Source: Coenobita brevimanus
Lineage: Eukaryota; Arthropoda; Malacostraca; Decapoda; Coenobitidae
Assembly: GCA_032717465.1 (NCBI GenBank)
Contig: CM064690.1
Span: forward strand, 12,826,569-12,890,568
Direction of reading: 5' to 3'
DNA length: 64,000 bases
Shown here: one piece after another, positions 33,300 to 48,500 of the stretch
Layout of the letters: every line of letters begins with the position of its first letter
Position numbering within the stretch: position 1 is the stretch's first letter
The notes under the pieces: model-generated
Database searches by the model: none
Told to the model about the DNA's origin: nothing
Seen by the model: the letters and a program-made list of their open reading frames with translations, nothing else
Position numbers and translations under genes: made by a program

Positions 33300-34015
33300 T
33301 CTGTCTTGCGGTCGCTCCCTTTGCAATTCTCTCCTGCTTTTCAGCATCTCTCCATACTATCAACTACTTTTCAGCATCGCTTCATACTATCAACATCTCT
33401 CTTTCTCTTTTTATTCTTCTTACCTCTCACTTTCATCCCTACATATCCTATCACTAATCTCTCTATCTCTCCACAATTCTTTTACATCCATAACATCCTC
33501 TTTCTCTAACATCATAGTTTCACCAACTTCTCAGTTTTCGTACTAAGCCTCCACTCCTTAAAATCACCTCTCCTCACCCACGTTTATTTTCTTCTGTGTA
33601 CCTCCTAAACAATCTTTCCAACCTCCGCTTTCCTCCCACACAACATCCCACTTCGCCACGCATTCCCCACCTATCCATCCCCCTATTACCTTCCTTACAC
33701 TTACATCACAGTCTGATTCTCAGCCCTCCACCTTATCTCTCACTTCTCCATCAGCCCTTCTCCTCTCCACTCATCAATATGCTTACGGTTTCTGACCTCT
33801 CCAACAGACTCTTAACATCTCTGCCTCTAACATCAAGAACTCTCCACCTAGTCTCTCAGCCTTTTCTCTCATCTTTCAGCCACACACCCATCAGTTCTGC
33901 CTCAAACATCAAAAAATGTCTCTCATCTTTTCAGAGTCTCTATCCTCCACTGCCCCTTACATCACAAACAAATTCTGATACCACAGACTATCTCTTATCT
34001 CTTTACAGCGTCTAA
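33300..34015. other. Pyrimidine-rich, C-rich low-complexity region
   Basis: More than 700 bp of TCTCC/CATC-rich sequence. Ser/Leu/Pro-rich plus-strand frames are composition effects. Confidence 0.6.
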
Positions 34016-34372
34016 CCTTTCCTGACCCATACATGGGAAACTTCCCATCTCCCATTATTTTCATAAAAGGAAGTAACAATAACAGCCAGCCACACAGTAT
34101 TTGTACATAGTACTACACCATAACCGCTGGTCTCTCCCATCAGGTAAACAAGACAATAAGTACCTCCAACCCCCCCCCTCCCCTCAGATACACACATTTT
34201 TCTCTACCTAAAAGAAGCAAGCCAAGGCGCCATTATCGCCATAGCTATCGCCAAGTGCACATACACATCACTATAATCTCACTCCTTGAACCAGCACAAA
34301 AACTGAAGTGACTCAGTAATAAAATTAAGCATTAAACAGGGCTATGTACACCACACTTGTCAGGTCTTCTTT

Positions 34373-34374
<2 letters not shown>
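34016..34374. other. No recognisable gene
   Basis: Mixed-composition sequence without repeats or ORFs of note. Confidence 0.35.

Positions 34375-34425
<51 letters not shown>
34375..34425. repeat. (AC)n microsatellite
   Basis: About 25 AC units. Confidence 0.95.
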
Positions 34426-34427
<2 letters not shown>

Positions 34428-34787
34428 TTAAGTGATGCTATTAAACAATGTATCTGTCACAAACTCCTCATGCACATCGAAGTAATCTCTCCTCTTTAGA
34501 ACTCCCATTGTCTCTGGTGGCTGAACAATATCACTAAGGCGCATCCACATGAACCAACCATGTACCACGCCTGTAAGATCTGCTCTTGATGTGACCGTAT
34601 CTCGGGCCGCGACAAATTCCACGTCTCGTAAACATAACACCCGCTGAGGCCGCTCTGTCTTCCCGGCAGCTTGGGTATTTGTGCGAGAATATTCGTGTTC
34701 CTTTAACGCCCCTCCGGAGTATGTCACCCAGGGTTCATTGTCTCGCAGAGCCACGGCCAGGCTGGGAGACTTGGGAACTCGCGCCAA
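34428..34787 (-). CDS. Hypothetical 119-residue frame in a dispersed repeat
   Basis: The frame has mixed composition unlike the simple repeats around it, with SPSLAVALRDNEPWVTYSGG, VLCLRDVEFVAARDTV and GWFMWMRLSDIV. I do not recognise the product. A diverged, frame-broken relative seems to follow the inverted dispersed repeat at 43,813-43,910 (PLTLAVRD-like residues near 43,960). It may belong to an unrecognised element or be a gene fragment. It ends at (AC)n, and no splice context was identified. Confidence 0.25.
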   Translation of the reverse strand: MARVPKSPSLAVALRDNEPWVTYSGGALKEHEYSRTNTQAAGKTERPQRVLCLRDVEFVAARDTVTSRADLTGVVHGWFMWMRLSDIVQPPETMGVLKRRDYFDVHEEFVTDTLFNSIT

Positions 34788-34802
34788 AGACTACTCCGTG
34801 CT

Positions 34803-34900
34803 CGCTACTTAAAGACCTGACAGGAGCACTGAATCAGGATTAGCAGTTTATAGACCTGTCTCCCGTCCAGCAGGTGTTGTTCATCCTCCCACCCACCTCT
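34803..34900 (+). repeat. Dispersed repeat, copy 1
   Basis: CTTAAAGACCTGACA, AATCAGGATTAGCAGTTTAT and AGCAGGTG.TGTTCATCC.CCCACC are shared in reverse complement with 43,813-43,910 at roughly 85-90% by eye. Confidence 0.8.
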
Positions 34901-35032
34901 CTGTTCTCCCCCCTATCACCGAACCACTCTCCCTTCGTTCCCTCTCTCATTCTGTCTATCTTTCCCATTCCCTTTCTTATTCACCTATACTCCTCCCTCT
35001 TTCTAACTCACCCACACACTTCCTCCTCCTTA

Positions 35033-35136
<104 letters not shown>

Positions 35137-35388
35137 TGCACAAGCACAAGCGCGCGCGCTGCTTGGCTTATCAAATGTCTTATTTTCTTCTCGATTTAAC
35201 TCATCAGCTTGGGTTTCTTTTTTTTTTTTTTTTTTTAACCATTTACGTTTACTTTTGAGCGTTTCAGAAATTTTTAACTTATTTTTTCCCTCAGGCCCGG
35301 ACAAGTGTATTAATTGCATGATACTACTCCCTTGAGAGGAATCTAACTCAGTCATGAAAAAATATGAAAAATCCGTCATCGTATAGAC

Positions 35389-35660
35389 CAGGGTTTCTCA
35401 AACTTTTTTTTTTTTTTATGGCGACCTTCTCAGCCTTATTTATTTCTGCGGCCCCCCTTAATAGGCATTGGTAGTTGGATAAACAATAGTGATATGTGAA
35501 TTTCATGGCAGTAAAGTTATTCCTTAAACTGTTAACTGGATGCAATATCACTACTTCTACGACAATATCTGAAACAAATGGTGGAACTAGAGCCTCTTTA
35601 CCTCTCCTATATTGTTGCTGACTGCACCCAGTAATGTGGGATGCAGGCTGCATACCTATC
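35389..35660 (-). mobile_element. hAT-like terminal sequence, partial
   Basis: CAGGGTTTCTCAAAC followed by a T-run and GGCGACC...GCGGCCCCCC has the look of a hAT transposon or MITE end. The matching opposite end was not found, so this is one-sided. Extent and orientation are uncertain. Confidence 0.35.
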
Positions 35661-35935
35661 AATCACAAATGCTCTGAAATTTAAAATAATATGGGATTGC
35701 ATTCCGCTATCCGACTTAAGATTTAAACATACAACACTGTCAAGGAAATCATACCCTGTGTTCGGAGAAAACAGTAATCAAGTGCACATGGAGTGTTACA
35801 GGCTGGAGGCAGATAAGAATCTAACCTTATGCCACTTGAATGTTAAAGCAACCAGGTTTTACCATATCAGCTTGTTTATATAATTATGGTTTGTTTCTGA
35901 TGAAAATAAAATTCTACTTAAAATACAATGACTTT

Positions 35936-35938
<3 letters not shown>

Positions 35939-36002
<64 letters not shown>
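35939..36002. repeat. (TA)n microsatellite
   Basis: About 32 TA units, directly before SINE-C. Confidence 0.97.
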
Positions 36003-36003
<1 letters not shown>

Positions 36004-36004
<1 letters not shown>

Positions 36005-36380
36005 ACCCTCTGTGGTACAGTGATAGGATGTGCGTCTCGCATGCTCGTGGATGCGGGTTCGCCTCCCGCCAGAGTTGTAAAAACTTTGGGAAGCGTTCAC
36101 CGAGCCACTGACTGCTTTGGCGGACATAAGGGGTGCTGTGGTTGAACCAGTGTCACATACTAGCGTGCTTCCACCCAGTTGGCTTAAGGTGGGTAGATTA
36201 CACTTGGTTCACAGATTACACACATATCCAAACCCACATTATTACATTCACAAGCACTTCTCACCCTACATACAGTCTCTACCAGACAGCCTAAGCCACT
36301 CGGTAGAGATACATTGGCTGTATCGTCCGTGCTTGGTAGGGATAGGCTGGTCGTGCAGTTGACCTCAGCGGCTGCTGCTG

Positions 36381-36384
<4 letters not shown>
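36004..36384 (+). mobile_element. SINE-C: tRNA-derived SINE
   Basis: The tRNA-like head reads TGTGGTACAGTGATAGG as A box and GGGTTCGCCTCC as B box (36,056-36,067, one mismatch from the consensus). A tRNA-unrelated body of about 310 bp ends CGGCTGCTGCTGCTG and passes into (TA)n. It is the only copy of its type I see here. The isotype is not resolvable. Confidence 0.7.

Positions 36385-36436
<52 letters not shown>
36385..36436. repeat. (TA)n microsatellite between SINE-C and RTE-A1
   Basis: About 26 TA units and a short GA run. It is the SINE-C tail or the RTE-A1 landing site. Confidence 0.95.
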
Positions 36437-36438
<2 letters not shown>

Positions 36439-39382
36439 AGAGAGAGAGATTGTCCAGGTGCTTGAGGGTGCGAAAGTTGATGTATGTGGAATAACTGAAA
36501 CTAAATGGAGAGGTGAGAGTGTGAGAGAATGGGAGTATGGATGGGGTATATGTGCAGGAGTAGGTGAGAATGAGAGGGCAAAAGAAGGAGTATGTATAGT
36601 TGTGAGTAAAAGATGTAAGAAGAGCATAAGAGAGTATGTATCAGTTGGGTCAAGGATTGTGTGGGTAAGATTGAAAGTTGGAATACAAATGTGGGAGATT
36701 GTGTGTGTGTATGCGCCAACACAAGATCGTGCAAACAGAGTGAGAGAAGAGTTCTGGACAAATGTGAAAGTGTGCATGAAAAAGTTTGGAAGGAATGAGA
36801 GAGTGTTTTTGATCGGTGATATGAATGGTAAAGTAGGGAATGTGAAGGTGGATTGAATAGTTGGTGAGTGGGGTGTGCCTGCTGAGATAGATGAGAAAGG
36901 CAGTGCATTAGTGGACATTTGTGCTGCGGGGGGGGGGGGGGTGATAGCCAATGCCCTCTTCAGGCACAAAATGATCCACAGGTATACAAGGTGAGTGATG
37001 AGAAGGGTGGGTGGTGTACTAAATGAAAGGAAGGCAATGACTGATTATGTGTGTGTGGATGAAAGGATGCGAAAATGTGTAATGGATGCAAGAGCTTATA
37101 GAGGTTGGGGGAGTGGACTTTCTGACCACTACTTGGTGGTGGCCAGAATCAAGATCCAAATAAGATGGAGAAATAGAAGAAGGGAAGGACGGGAAGAAGG
37201 AGTATTTGTAAGGAGAGTGGAAAGGTTACAAGAGGATGAGAAAAAGGCAGAGTATAAGAGAGAAGTGGAGGAACGATTGGGCAAATATGAAATGGAGCAG
37301 ATGGGGGATGTGGAAGGTGTGTGCAGGATATTCACAGAAGAATTATGTCCAACATGTGATGTGGTGTGTGGGATGAAGAGAAGACGGAGGGGGGTGCAAG
37401 GAACAGTGTGGTGGAATGAAGAGGTGAGACAGGCTGTGGCACAAAAGAAGAATGCATACAATGAATGGATGAGAAATAGGGGCGTGGAAGAAGTTGAGAG
37501 GCGGAAGAGAGAGTTATATGTAGAAAGATAGAGGTGAAAAGAATAGTAAGAGAGAGTAAGAAGAGAGTGGATGAGGAATTTGGAAGGAATTTGAGTGTAA
37601 AGTGGAGGGAATGTAAGAAAATGTTCTGGAAAGAGGTGAAAAGAGTAAGACAGGGTGGAAGTGAAGTTAGCAGGGGAGTGAAAGATAAAAATGGTAGATT
37701 ATTAGTGGAGAAGGGAGAAAAAGTGAGCAGATGGAGAGAACACTTTAAGGAATTGTTGAACATAGAGGATGGAAGTAATGCGAGTATAAGTGGCTAGGGA
37801 ATGGCTGGGAGAAGGAGGGAGGTGAGAAGACAGGAAGAAATCAGTAGGATAGAAGTTGTGGAAGCAATAAAGAAAGTTAAATTGGGGAAAGCCCCAGGAA
37901 TTGATGGAGTGTGTGGTGAAACGCTGAAGCATGGGGGAGAGATAGTAGTAGAATGGATGTGGAAGATGTGCAGATTGGCCTGGGAGGAAGGTAGAGTCCC
38001 GGAGGATTGGAAGTCAGGTATAATTATTCCCTTGTACAAAGGAAATGGGGAAAAAGAAGTGTGGTAATCATAGGGGCATTTGTCTTCTTAGTATAACAGA
38101 AAAAGTGTATGGTAGGATGCTTATTGACAGAGTTAGAGAAAGAACAGAGGAATTAGTTGCAGAAGAACAGGGAGGCTTTAGGAAGGGAAGAGGTTGTGTA
38201 AATCAGATATTCAATGTTAGATCTTTAGTGGAAAAGTTTCTAGAGAAGGTTAAGAAGTCGTATCCGGCTTTCATGGATTTGGAGAAAGCATATAACAGGG
38301 TCGATAGACAAGGATTGTGGAAAGTATTAAGAATATATGGAGTAGATGGGAAGTTGTTGAATGCTGTGAAAAGTATGTATGATGGTGCTAAGGCTGCAGT
38401 GCATGTGGATGGTGAACTGAGTGAATTTTTCTCTTTGAAGGTTGGGTTGAAGCAGGGATGTGTCATGACTCCATGGTTATTCAATCTTTACATGGATGGG
38501 GTAATAAAAGAGGTAGAAGGTAGGGTAGTGGATGTTGGAGTGGCCCTGGTGAGAGAGGGTAGTGTTTTGAAACTCCCTGTACTGTTGTTTGCAGATGATA
38601 CTGTGTTGTTGAGTGAAGACGAAGGGGAGGTGCAAGGCTTGGTGGATGAGTTTGGGAGAGTGTGCAAGAAACGGAATTTAAAGGTGAATGTAGGGAAGAG
38701 TAAAGTGATGGTCTTTGAGAGAGGTGAAGTCAGTGAATGTACAGCGAGGTTGGATGGTGAGGAATTGGAAAATGTGAGTACATTTAAGTACTTGGGTAGT
38801 GTGATTAGTAAGGATGGAAGTTTGGAGGATGAAGTGCTTGAAAGGGTGTAGCAGGGAAGGAAGGTTGGTGGTTCCTTGAAAGCAGTGATAAGAAACAGGG
38901 AAGTGAGCATGGAAGTGAAAAAGTTACTACATGACAGTATTGTGATACCAACTCTAACGTATGGAAGTGAAGCTTGGACGTTGCTGGAAGGACTCAAATC
39001 ATGAGTGAGAGCAGTGGAAATGAGTTATTTAAGAGGAGCCTGTGGAGTCACATGGAGAGACAGGCTGACAAATGAGGATCTAAAGGAGCGTTGTGGTGTG
39101 GACGTGGATGTGATAGGAAGCGTTAGGAGGAATACACTGAGGTGGTTTGGCCATGTGGAGAGGATGGAGGGTGAAAGACTGACGAAGAGAGTGTATGTGA
39201 GTGAGGTGGAGGGGGGAAGAGGGAGGGGGAGGCCGAGGATGAGATGGAGGGATGGGGTGGAGAGGTATATGAGAGAGGGGAATGTGAGTTGGGAGCTAGG
39301 CAGTGAAATGGCGAGGACAGGGCGACGTGGAAGCGATTTGTTTGTGGCCACCCCGAACGGGATTGAGGCGTCTGGCAATAGA
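36437..39382 (+). mobile_element. RTE-A1: longest RTE-A copy
   Basis: A 2.95-kb RTE-type LINE insert starting inside the endonuclease and ending at GAGGCGTCTGGCAATAGATA, the family 3' terminus. It lies between SINE-C and SINE-D with no unique DNA on either side. Confidence 0.92.
36445..39382 (+). pseudogene. RTE-A1 endonuclease-reverse transcriptase, broken
   Basis: The endonuclease has VDVCGITETKWRGE, VCVYAPTQD, LIGDMNGKVG and SDHYLVVARI. The RT has KLGKAPGIDGVCGE, IIIPLYKGNG, FRKGRGCVNQIF, AFMDLEKAYNRVDRQGL, VGLKQGCVMTPWLFNLYMDG and LLFADDTVLLSEDEG. The C-terminus has FKYLGSVISKDGSLE, IPTLTYGSEAWTLL, YLRGACGVTWRDRLT, RWFGHVERMEGERLTKRVY and RGRPRMRWRDGVERY. Breaks: a stop near 36,856 and a G-run frameshift near 36,930-36,940, frameshifts near 37,530 and 38,065, stops near 37,795, 38,849 and 39,002. 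Only the extreme N-terminus of the endonuclease is missing. Confidence 0.92.
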
Positions 39383-39391
39383 TATATATAT

Positions 39392-39582
39392 AGCAGCCGT
39401 GGCTCAGTGGGTTAGAGGGCTCCACTCTGACCGAAGGGTCGGAGGATCGAATCCACCCAAGGGTCATTGGTAGACATCAAGAAGGGCATCCGGCCATAAA
39501 ATGCTACACGCTCCAGTCCAAAAGTCCTCAACTCAGGGGCAACGCCTTAGCCCTTCGGGGATACTTGGCGTAAAACCAAATT
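39392..39582 (+). mobile_element. SINE-D: tRNA-derived SINE
   Basis: The head GTGGCTCAGTGGGTTAGAGG is an A-box match and GGATCGAATCC (39,444-39,454) is a near-consensus B box. The body contains AAGAAGGGCATCCGGCCATA and ends GGCGTAAAACCAAATTATATA. It lies 10 bp after the RTE-A1 terminus and faces the tail of RTE-D1 across a shared (AATC)n run. Confidence 0.75.
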
Positions 39583-39599
39583 ATATATCAATCAATCAA

Positions 39600-39606
<7 letters not shown>
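39583..39606. repeat. (AATC)n tetranucleotide shared tail
   Basis: Four to five AATC units. On the minus strand these are the GATT repeats that end RTE-D1 and include its TGA stop. Confidence 0.9.
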
Positions 39607-42478
<2,872 letters not shown>

Positions 42479-42480
42479 TT

Positions 42481-43206
42481 GGCAGGCTAGTGCAGAGGTT
42501 TGCTGATGTCTGTGAGCGTCGTGCCTTGAGTGTAAATGTAGAAAATAGTAAAGTGATGCTTATTGAGAGAGAAGGTAACTCCCAGAGCGATGTTACAGTG
42601 AATGGAGAGAGACTGGAATTGATGAGAGCGTTCAAATACCTGGGTTCAGTGATAGAAAAGAGAGGAAAATGTGCAATAGAAGTTTAAAGTAGAGTGACAC
42701 AAGGAAGAAAAGTAGCTGGTGCAATGAAGGCCTTGATAAGAAACAGAGGCTTGAGTGTTGCAGCTGCATGAGGCTTACATGAGGGAGTGTTAGTGCCAAC
42801 TTTAACATATGGATGCGAGATTATGGTGTAGCATGAAAATGAAAAGTCAAGAGTAAGAGCAGTGGAAATGGGACTGCTGAGAAATGTATATGGAGTACAG
42901 GGGGTGGATACTATATGAAATAACGTGATTCGTGAAAGATGTGGAGTGAGGAAGTCTGTGGACACCAGAATCGAAGAGAGTGTACTAAGATGGTATGGTC
43001 ATGTCGAGAGAATGGATAACAATAGCGTGGTGAACAAGGTATATCTGAGCGAATTTGAAGGAGGGAGGAGGCGTGGTAGGCAAAGGAGAAGGTGGAGAGA
43101 TATGATGGATAAGTGTGTGAGGAAGAGAGGTTTGGAAGTCTGTGAGGCTAAGAAACTGACAAGAGATCGAGCTGACTGGATGAATATTGTGAGAAGAAGT
43201 GCATGA
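42481..43206 (+). pseudogene. RTE-C1 RT C-terminal half
   Basis: Sense frames LVQRFADVCERRALSVNVENSK, FKYLGSVIEKRG, TQGRKVAGAMKALIRNR, VPTLTYGCEI, VRAVEMGLLRNVYGV, IRERCGVRKSV, VLRWYGHVERMDN and GRRRGRQRRRWRDMMD. There are stops near 42,686, 42,770 and 42,830. It is similar to but distinct from RTE-A and RTE-B. A 3' UTR of about 230 bp follows to (GAT)n at 43,437. Confidence 0.88.
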
Positions 43207-43436
43207 TCAGGGATTTGGCACCCCTTTTTAACGTGGCAGCGTCCGTATTGGCTCTATTGGATACGTTTATGTGAAGCTACAGAACGTTGTGAATGTTTTT
43301 GGCGTATCCGATAAAGCCAGGATTCTGGGGGCTTGAATGATGAATGAATGGAAGCGTGGCCCATTGGATTGGACAAATTTGGACTGTCTGGACATTGCTA
43401 CTCCTCACCCTGCCCTAGGGTGGGAACGGAGGTCCG

Positions 43437-43446
43437 GATGATGATG

Positions 43447-43489
<43 letters not shown>

Positions 43490-43490
43490 T

Positions 43491-43553
<63 letters not shown>
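43437..43553. repeat. (GAT)n, (TA)n and (GA)n compound microsatellite
   Basis: A GAT run ends RTE-C1, followed by TA at 43,452-43,488 and GA at 43,495-43,546. Confidence 0.97.
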
Positions 43554-43559
<6 letters not shown>

Positions 43560-43812
43560 CGGAGGGAATGGATGGAGACAACTTAGAGGTACAGGAGCAG
43601 TGTTTAGGGGTAAGTAAGGAAGTAGAGAATGAGGACGATAGAAAACGGGAAGGTTACGGTGAGGAAGGAAAAGAAAAGAAAAGGAGTGGGAAATTAATGA
43701 GAGGAGAGGGAGGGAAAGGAGGGAGAGAGGTTTGGGGTGAAGGAGAAAGGCAGGGGAAAGGAGGGAGATAGGCTTGAGTTGAAGGGGAGGGGAGGGGAGG
43801 GGAGAGAGACAG
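43554..43812. other. Purine-rich low-complexity region
   Basis: GGAGAGG/GAAAGG-rich strand following the GA microsatellite. Arg/Glu/Gly-rich frames are composition effects. Confidence 0.6.
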
Positions 43813-43910
43813 ATGTGGGTGGGTGGATGAACAGCACCTGCTTCATGGGAGGCAGGTCTATAAACTGCTAATCCTGATTTAGTGTTGTTGTCAGGTCTTT
43901 AAGTGGCGGC
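43813..43910 (-). repeat. Dispersed repeat, copy 2 (inverted)
   Basis: Reverse complement of 34,803-34,900. Weak similarity continues to about 44,030 in the region matching the 119-residue frame. Confidence 0.8.
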
Positions 43911-44039
43911 CTCGGGGTTGACGAATGTGAGTCCTCTTCACGTGTATTGTTCCCCGTTCCCAGGCCTCTTACCTTGGCTGTGCGCGATTAAGGGTCGTAT
44001 TACTAGGTTCACTAAAACATTCATAGTGGCCCTCTGTCA

Positions 44040-44631
44040 TTATCATCATCATCATTATAAAAAATTACCAAAAAGATGCTTACCTCCCTGTCGATATCCA
44101 GACGTCTTAATCCCTGGTGGGGAGGGGGGAGGGGAGGTATCCACAAAGAAACTACCATTATATTAATATCCTACCACCAATTCTTACATGAAGTGGTTAT
44201 CCTTATTTTTCCATTTTATTCATTGTCTTCCTTCTGTCCCTTCCTATGCCACATGACTGCTATATATTCATTATGAAGGTTAAAAAGAGGGGACGTAGTC
44301 CGTAGTTGAAATATCTATCTGTCTATCTGTCTAACTATTTATCTATCTGAGCATTATTTTCCAGAAGCCACATCATGTGAGAGAAGCTTCAGCCGTTACT
44401 TTGCCTGTTCAGTAACGACCTCATCGTGTGACACACCACTCTGCCATCCATACAGCTACACCGGTAACGGCGAGAAATTGCGGACAAGAGCCTACCCATT
44501 GGATGGAATAAGGAAAAGGCTTTCCATCTTTCGTCTCTGGTTGGCCAGCAGAGTCAGTGGAATGGAGACATGTAGGAGTGTTTGTTTTTTACCCTAATAT
44601 TTCTTTAGGTACCGCGTATTCCTGCCTGAAA
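44040..44631. other. No recognisable gene
   Basis: A short CATTATCATC run at 44,037-44,056 and a CTAT/CTGT run near 44,310-44,350. Otherwise unremarkable. Confidence 0.4.
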
Positions 44632-44898
44632 TTACTCCAGTCAGCATCTTGGCCATGAGGTGAGGATGGAGAGTGTGAGATTAACGAGGAGAGTGTATGT
44701 GAGTGAGGTGGAAGGGGGAGAGGGAGGGGGAGACTGAGGATGAGATGGAGGAATGGAGTAGAGAGGTATCTGAGGGGGGGAGGGGAGTGTAAGTTGGGGA
44801 GAGGGCATTGAAATGGCAAGGGACAGGGCTACATGGAGGCGATTTATTTGTGGCCACCCCTTACCGGATTAGGGCGGCTGGTTATAGATAGATAGATC
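44632..44898 (+). mobile_element. RTE-A4: 3'-end fragment
   Basis: It has CTTGGCCATGAGGTGAGGATGG (RTE-A C-terminal domain, degraded), GTGTATGTGAGTGAGGTGGA, GGATGAGATGGAG, TTTGTGGCCACCCC and the family terminus with TAGATAGATAGAT tail. The copy is under 270 bp. Confidence 0.85.
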
Positions 44899-45599
44899 AT
44901 CTTGATAGTACTTGGTCTAACAAGAATCCACAAAATGCTATGTACTCTTTCTGATAGTGAATTAAATTCGATGAAAATAGCACTCATTCAAATGAGCGCA
45001 GCAAAAGTCGTGAAATCGACAGCTCACCTTTTCCTACTGTCACCAAACTGATTCCCACTGTTCGAAACACCTCGGGCGTCTTTAAAGTGAACTTGTCAGT
45101 ATATTAAAGTAAGTAATGGTGAGGTCTTCGAAAAAAAACTAACACTAAACACCAAAACCAAAATCAAATCATAGAGTCGGACAGACAAAGCGGCTTTACT
45201 GATGGCAAAGGTGGTATGGGTGTGGCGACGTCGCAAAGTGGAGAGGAATTATACAGGGGTACATAAGAAGTACAGATAACAGGATGTCTGTTGGTTCATG
45301 ACGAGGTTATATGCTGGAAAAATAAAGGCTAATTCTCCTAATATCTAACCAGCGTGTAAGAGAAAAAGATAGAAAAGAAGAAGATCCTCCCTCACTCACC
45401 ACGCCATGTGGTTAAACCAGCAGGAAAAACATTGGAAAAACACCATGCTGATTAGAAAGAATAAACATGGAAATTTACAGATTTGTAATAGAAAAATAAA
45501 CACAATCGCCGAATGTTCTCGTTATTAAAGAAACTTCGCTCAGTCATCAGCATCACTTGAACCTGGAAATAAACGACACCATGTTTGTTATAACCAATA
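44899..45599. other. No recognisable gene
   Basis: AT-rich sequence between the RTE-A4 tail and the 3' end of antisense CR1-3. Part of it may be CR1-3 3' UTR. Confidence 0.35.
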
Positions 45600-48500
45600 G
45601 ACTAAAAAGAAACTTCCAGCAGAAGATTTTACGAATCAATAGTTTTTGCGTTAACTACTGTTGCTGGTACGGTAGCCTATTCCATTGTTACAGTACGCGA
45701 ATATTAAAGTAATTTTTCTCAATACTAGTGTTGCATTTCTTTGTTTTAGAGTTTCACTCCAGTCTTTCTAGTCACAGCATCATTCTGTGTTTCGAACAAA
45801 TTATCATATTTATCACCATCGAATTTCTTAATAATTGTAAATACTTGTATTAGGTCTCCTAGGAGTGGTTGCTTTTTCAGAGAAAACTATTTAGTTTCCT
45901 TAAGAGGATAAATTTCGTAGCGATGGGATCATTTTTGTGGCTCTGTACTGCACTCCTCTAGCCTATCTTCATCCATAATAAGATTCGGGGACCACTGCTG
46001 TACATAGTATTGTAGGTGTGGTCTAACTAATGAGTAGGAAACTTAGAAATTACATCAAGCGATGTCTCCATGGCTGTTTAACATATACATGGATGGGGTT
46101 GTAAGGAGGTGCAAGGTAGGGCAGTGAATGTGGGGGTGGCTCTAATGAATGAGGGTGAGATTTGGAAGATTCCGGTGTTGCTGTTTGCTGATGATACAGT
46201 ATTGTTGAGTGAAGATGAATGGGAGTTGCAAGGTTTGGTGAATGAATTTGGGACAGCTTGTAGGAGGAGGAAGCTGAAAGTTAATGTAAACAAAAGTAAA
46301 GTTATGGTGTTTGAGAGGAATGAAGTCACAGAATGTACAGTGAGGTTGGATGGTGAGGATATGGAGAGTGTGAGTGCATTCAAGTACTTGGGTAGTGTGA
46401 TGAGTAAGGATGGAACTTTGGGGGATGAAGTACGTGAAAGGGTACAGCAGGGAAGGAAGGTTGTTGGTTCACTGAAAGCAGTGATGAGAAATAGGGAGGT
46501 GAGTATGGAAGTTAAGAAGTCACTGCATGATAGTATCGTGATCCCTACCCTGACGTATGGAAGCGAGGCGTGGACCTTGCAAGAGGGGAACAAGTCAAGA
46601 GTGATAGCAGTGGAAATGAGTTACCTGAGAGGAGCATGTGGAGTGACATGCAGGGACAGGTTGACGAATGAAAAGTGAAGGAACGTTGTGGAGTGGATGT
46701 GGATGTGGTTGAGAAGATTAGGAGAAATACACTGAGGTGGTTTGGACATGTGGAGAGAATGGAGAATGAAAGACTGACTAAGAGGGTGTATGTTACGTGA
46801 GGTGGAGGGAGGGAGAGGGAGGGGTAGATCGAGGATGAGGTGGAGGGATGGAGTTGAGAGGTATATGAGGGAGGGGGGGGGTGAGTTGAGGGGAGGGTAG
46901 TCAAATAGTGGGTGACAGCGACTTGGAGGCGTTTTGTCTGGGGCCACATTTTGCAGGATTAGGGCGTCGGCCTATAGATAGATAGATAGTTATATGACAA
47001 AGATCCTTGCGATGAAGCCGCAAATTTTGTTTGGCTTGTTACTGGCTGCGATTCACTATTTTGAGTTTTTGAGGTCGTTGTTGAGAATAACTCCTGGATC
47101 CTTCTCTTCCTTTACTTGCTTCAGTGGAGTATTGGACATGCATATTCATATTTAATGGTATTTTCCCCAGGGTGCCTTATACTTATCTACGTTAAATTTT
47201 ATCTGCCATTTTTCTCTCCAGTTGATTAAATTATCCAGGTCGTTTTGTATACATTCGCAGTCTGCATTCTTACGTTGCCTCCTATTTTGGTGTCATCTGC
47301 AAATTTCGCTACCTTAGTGGCGAGTCCATTTTCTAGATCATTGATATAAATAGTTAATAGATCTGGTCCTGGAACTGACCCTTGAAGAAATCCGTTTGTT
47401 TCTTCTAGCCAGTCTGACGACTCGCCATTTATCCCTACACTGTGTCTGCGATTCATTAACCAATCACCAGTCCAGCAACACAATTTGTTGGAGAGGCCAT
47501 GCACAACTAGCTTTTCTAATAGTCTTAGATGGGAGACCTTACCAATTGCTTTCCGGAAATCTAGGTAGATGATTTCTGACGGTACTTTTGTGTCAAAGTT
47601 ACCGAATATGTTTGTAAAAAAATGAACCAAACTTGTGAGGCATGATCTATAATTAAGAAACCTGTGCTAGATATCATATATATGACTATGGTTGTTAAGG
47701 AACACGGTAATTTTGTCTAACATTTTTTTTTTCCAATTTCTGCTCAGTATAGGCTGACTGGGCTGTAATTTGTGGTGCATTTTCATTGCCATTCTTAAAG
47801 ATCGGCGATATATTAGTGAGCTTCCATTGATTAGGTACTATGTATTCAGTTAATGATCTATTGAATATTTTAGTTATAAGAAAGGATAACTGTAACATTC
47901 ACACAATATGCGAGGCTCTAGCTGATTTTGGCCAGTTAATTTATTTGAGTCGATTTTCTGAAGATTCATTGATTTATAACTTATTATCTTCTCGTCCTGA
48001 GAAAGCCTACTCAGGGATAGGAATGCAACAACTATTTTCTTCCGTGAAAACGCTGTGAAATTATTTGTTTAGTAATGATGCTATTGCCTGTCTATCATGA
48101 GCGAGATCGCCTTTCGAGCTTATTAGAGAGCCTGTGCTATCCTTTACATTTTTCTTACTCCTCACAGAATGAAAAAATAGTTTAGGGTTTGATTTTGCTT
48201 CACGAGAAATTTTCTTCTCGTAGTCTCGTTTAGTTTTAAGAACAATTTGCGTACGTTGCCGTTGTAGTTTAAAATATTCTGTACCGTCATCGTGATATTT
48301 TTTTTTATATGCTCTTCTCTTGTGATCAATGATTTCTTCAGTATTCCTTGACATCCAGGTCGGTTTATTAATGTGATTATTTCTTCGGGTAATTTTCGGT
48401 ATATTTGTCGTTCAATAGACATCAATTAATTAATGAACATTTCTCACATTTCTTCGATACTGTCCACCTGTAGTAACTCATTCCAAATGGTGCTGGAAAT

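Noticed and set aside
33595..34015. 139-codon Ser/Leu/Pro frame
   Set aside because: Composition artefact of the pyrimidine-rich region, with no domain.
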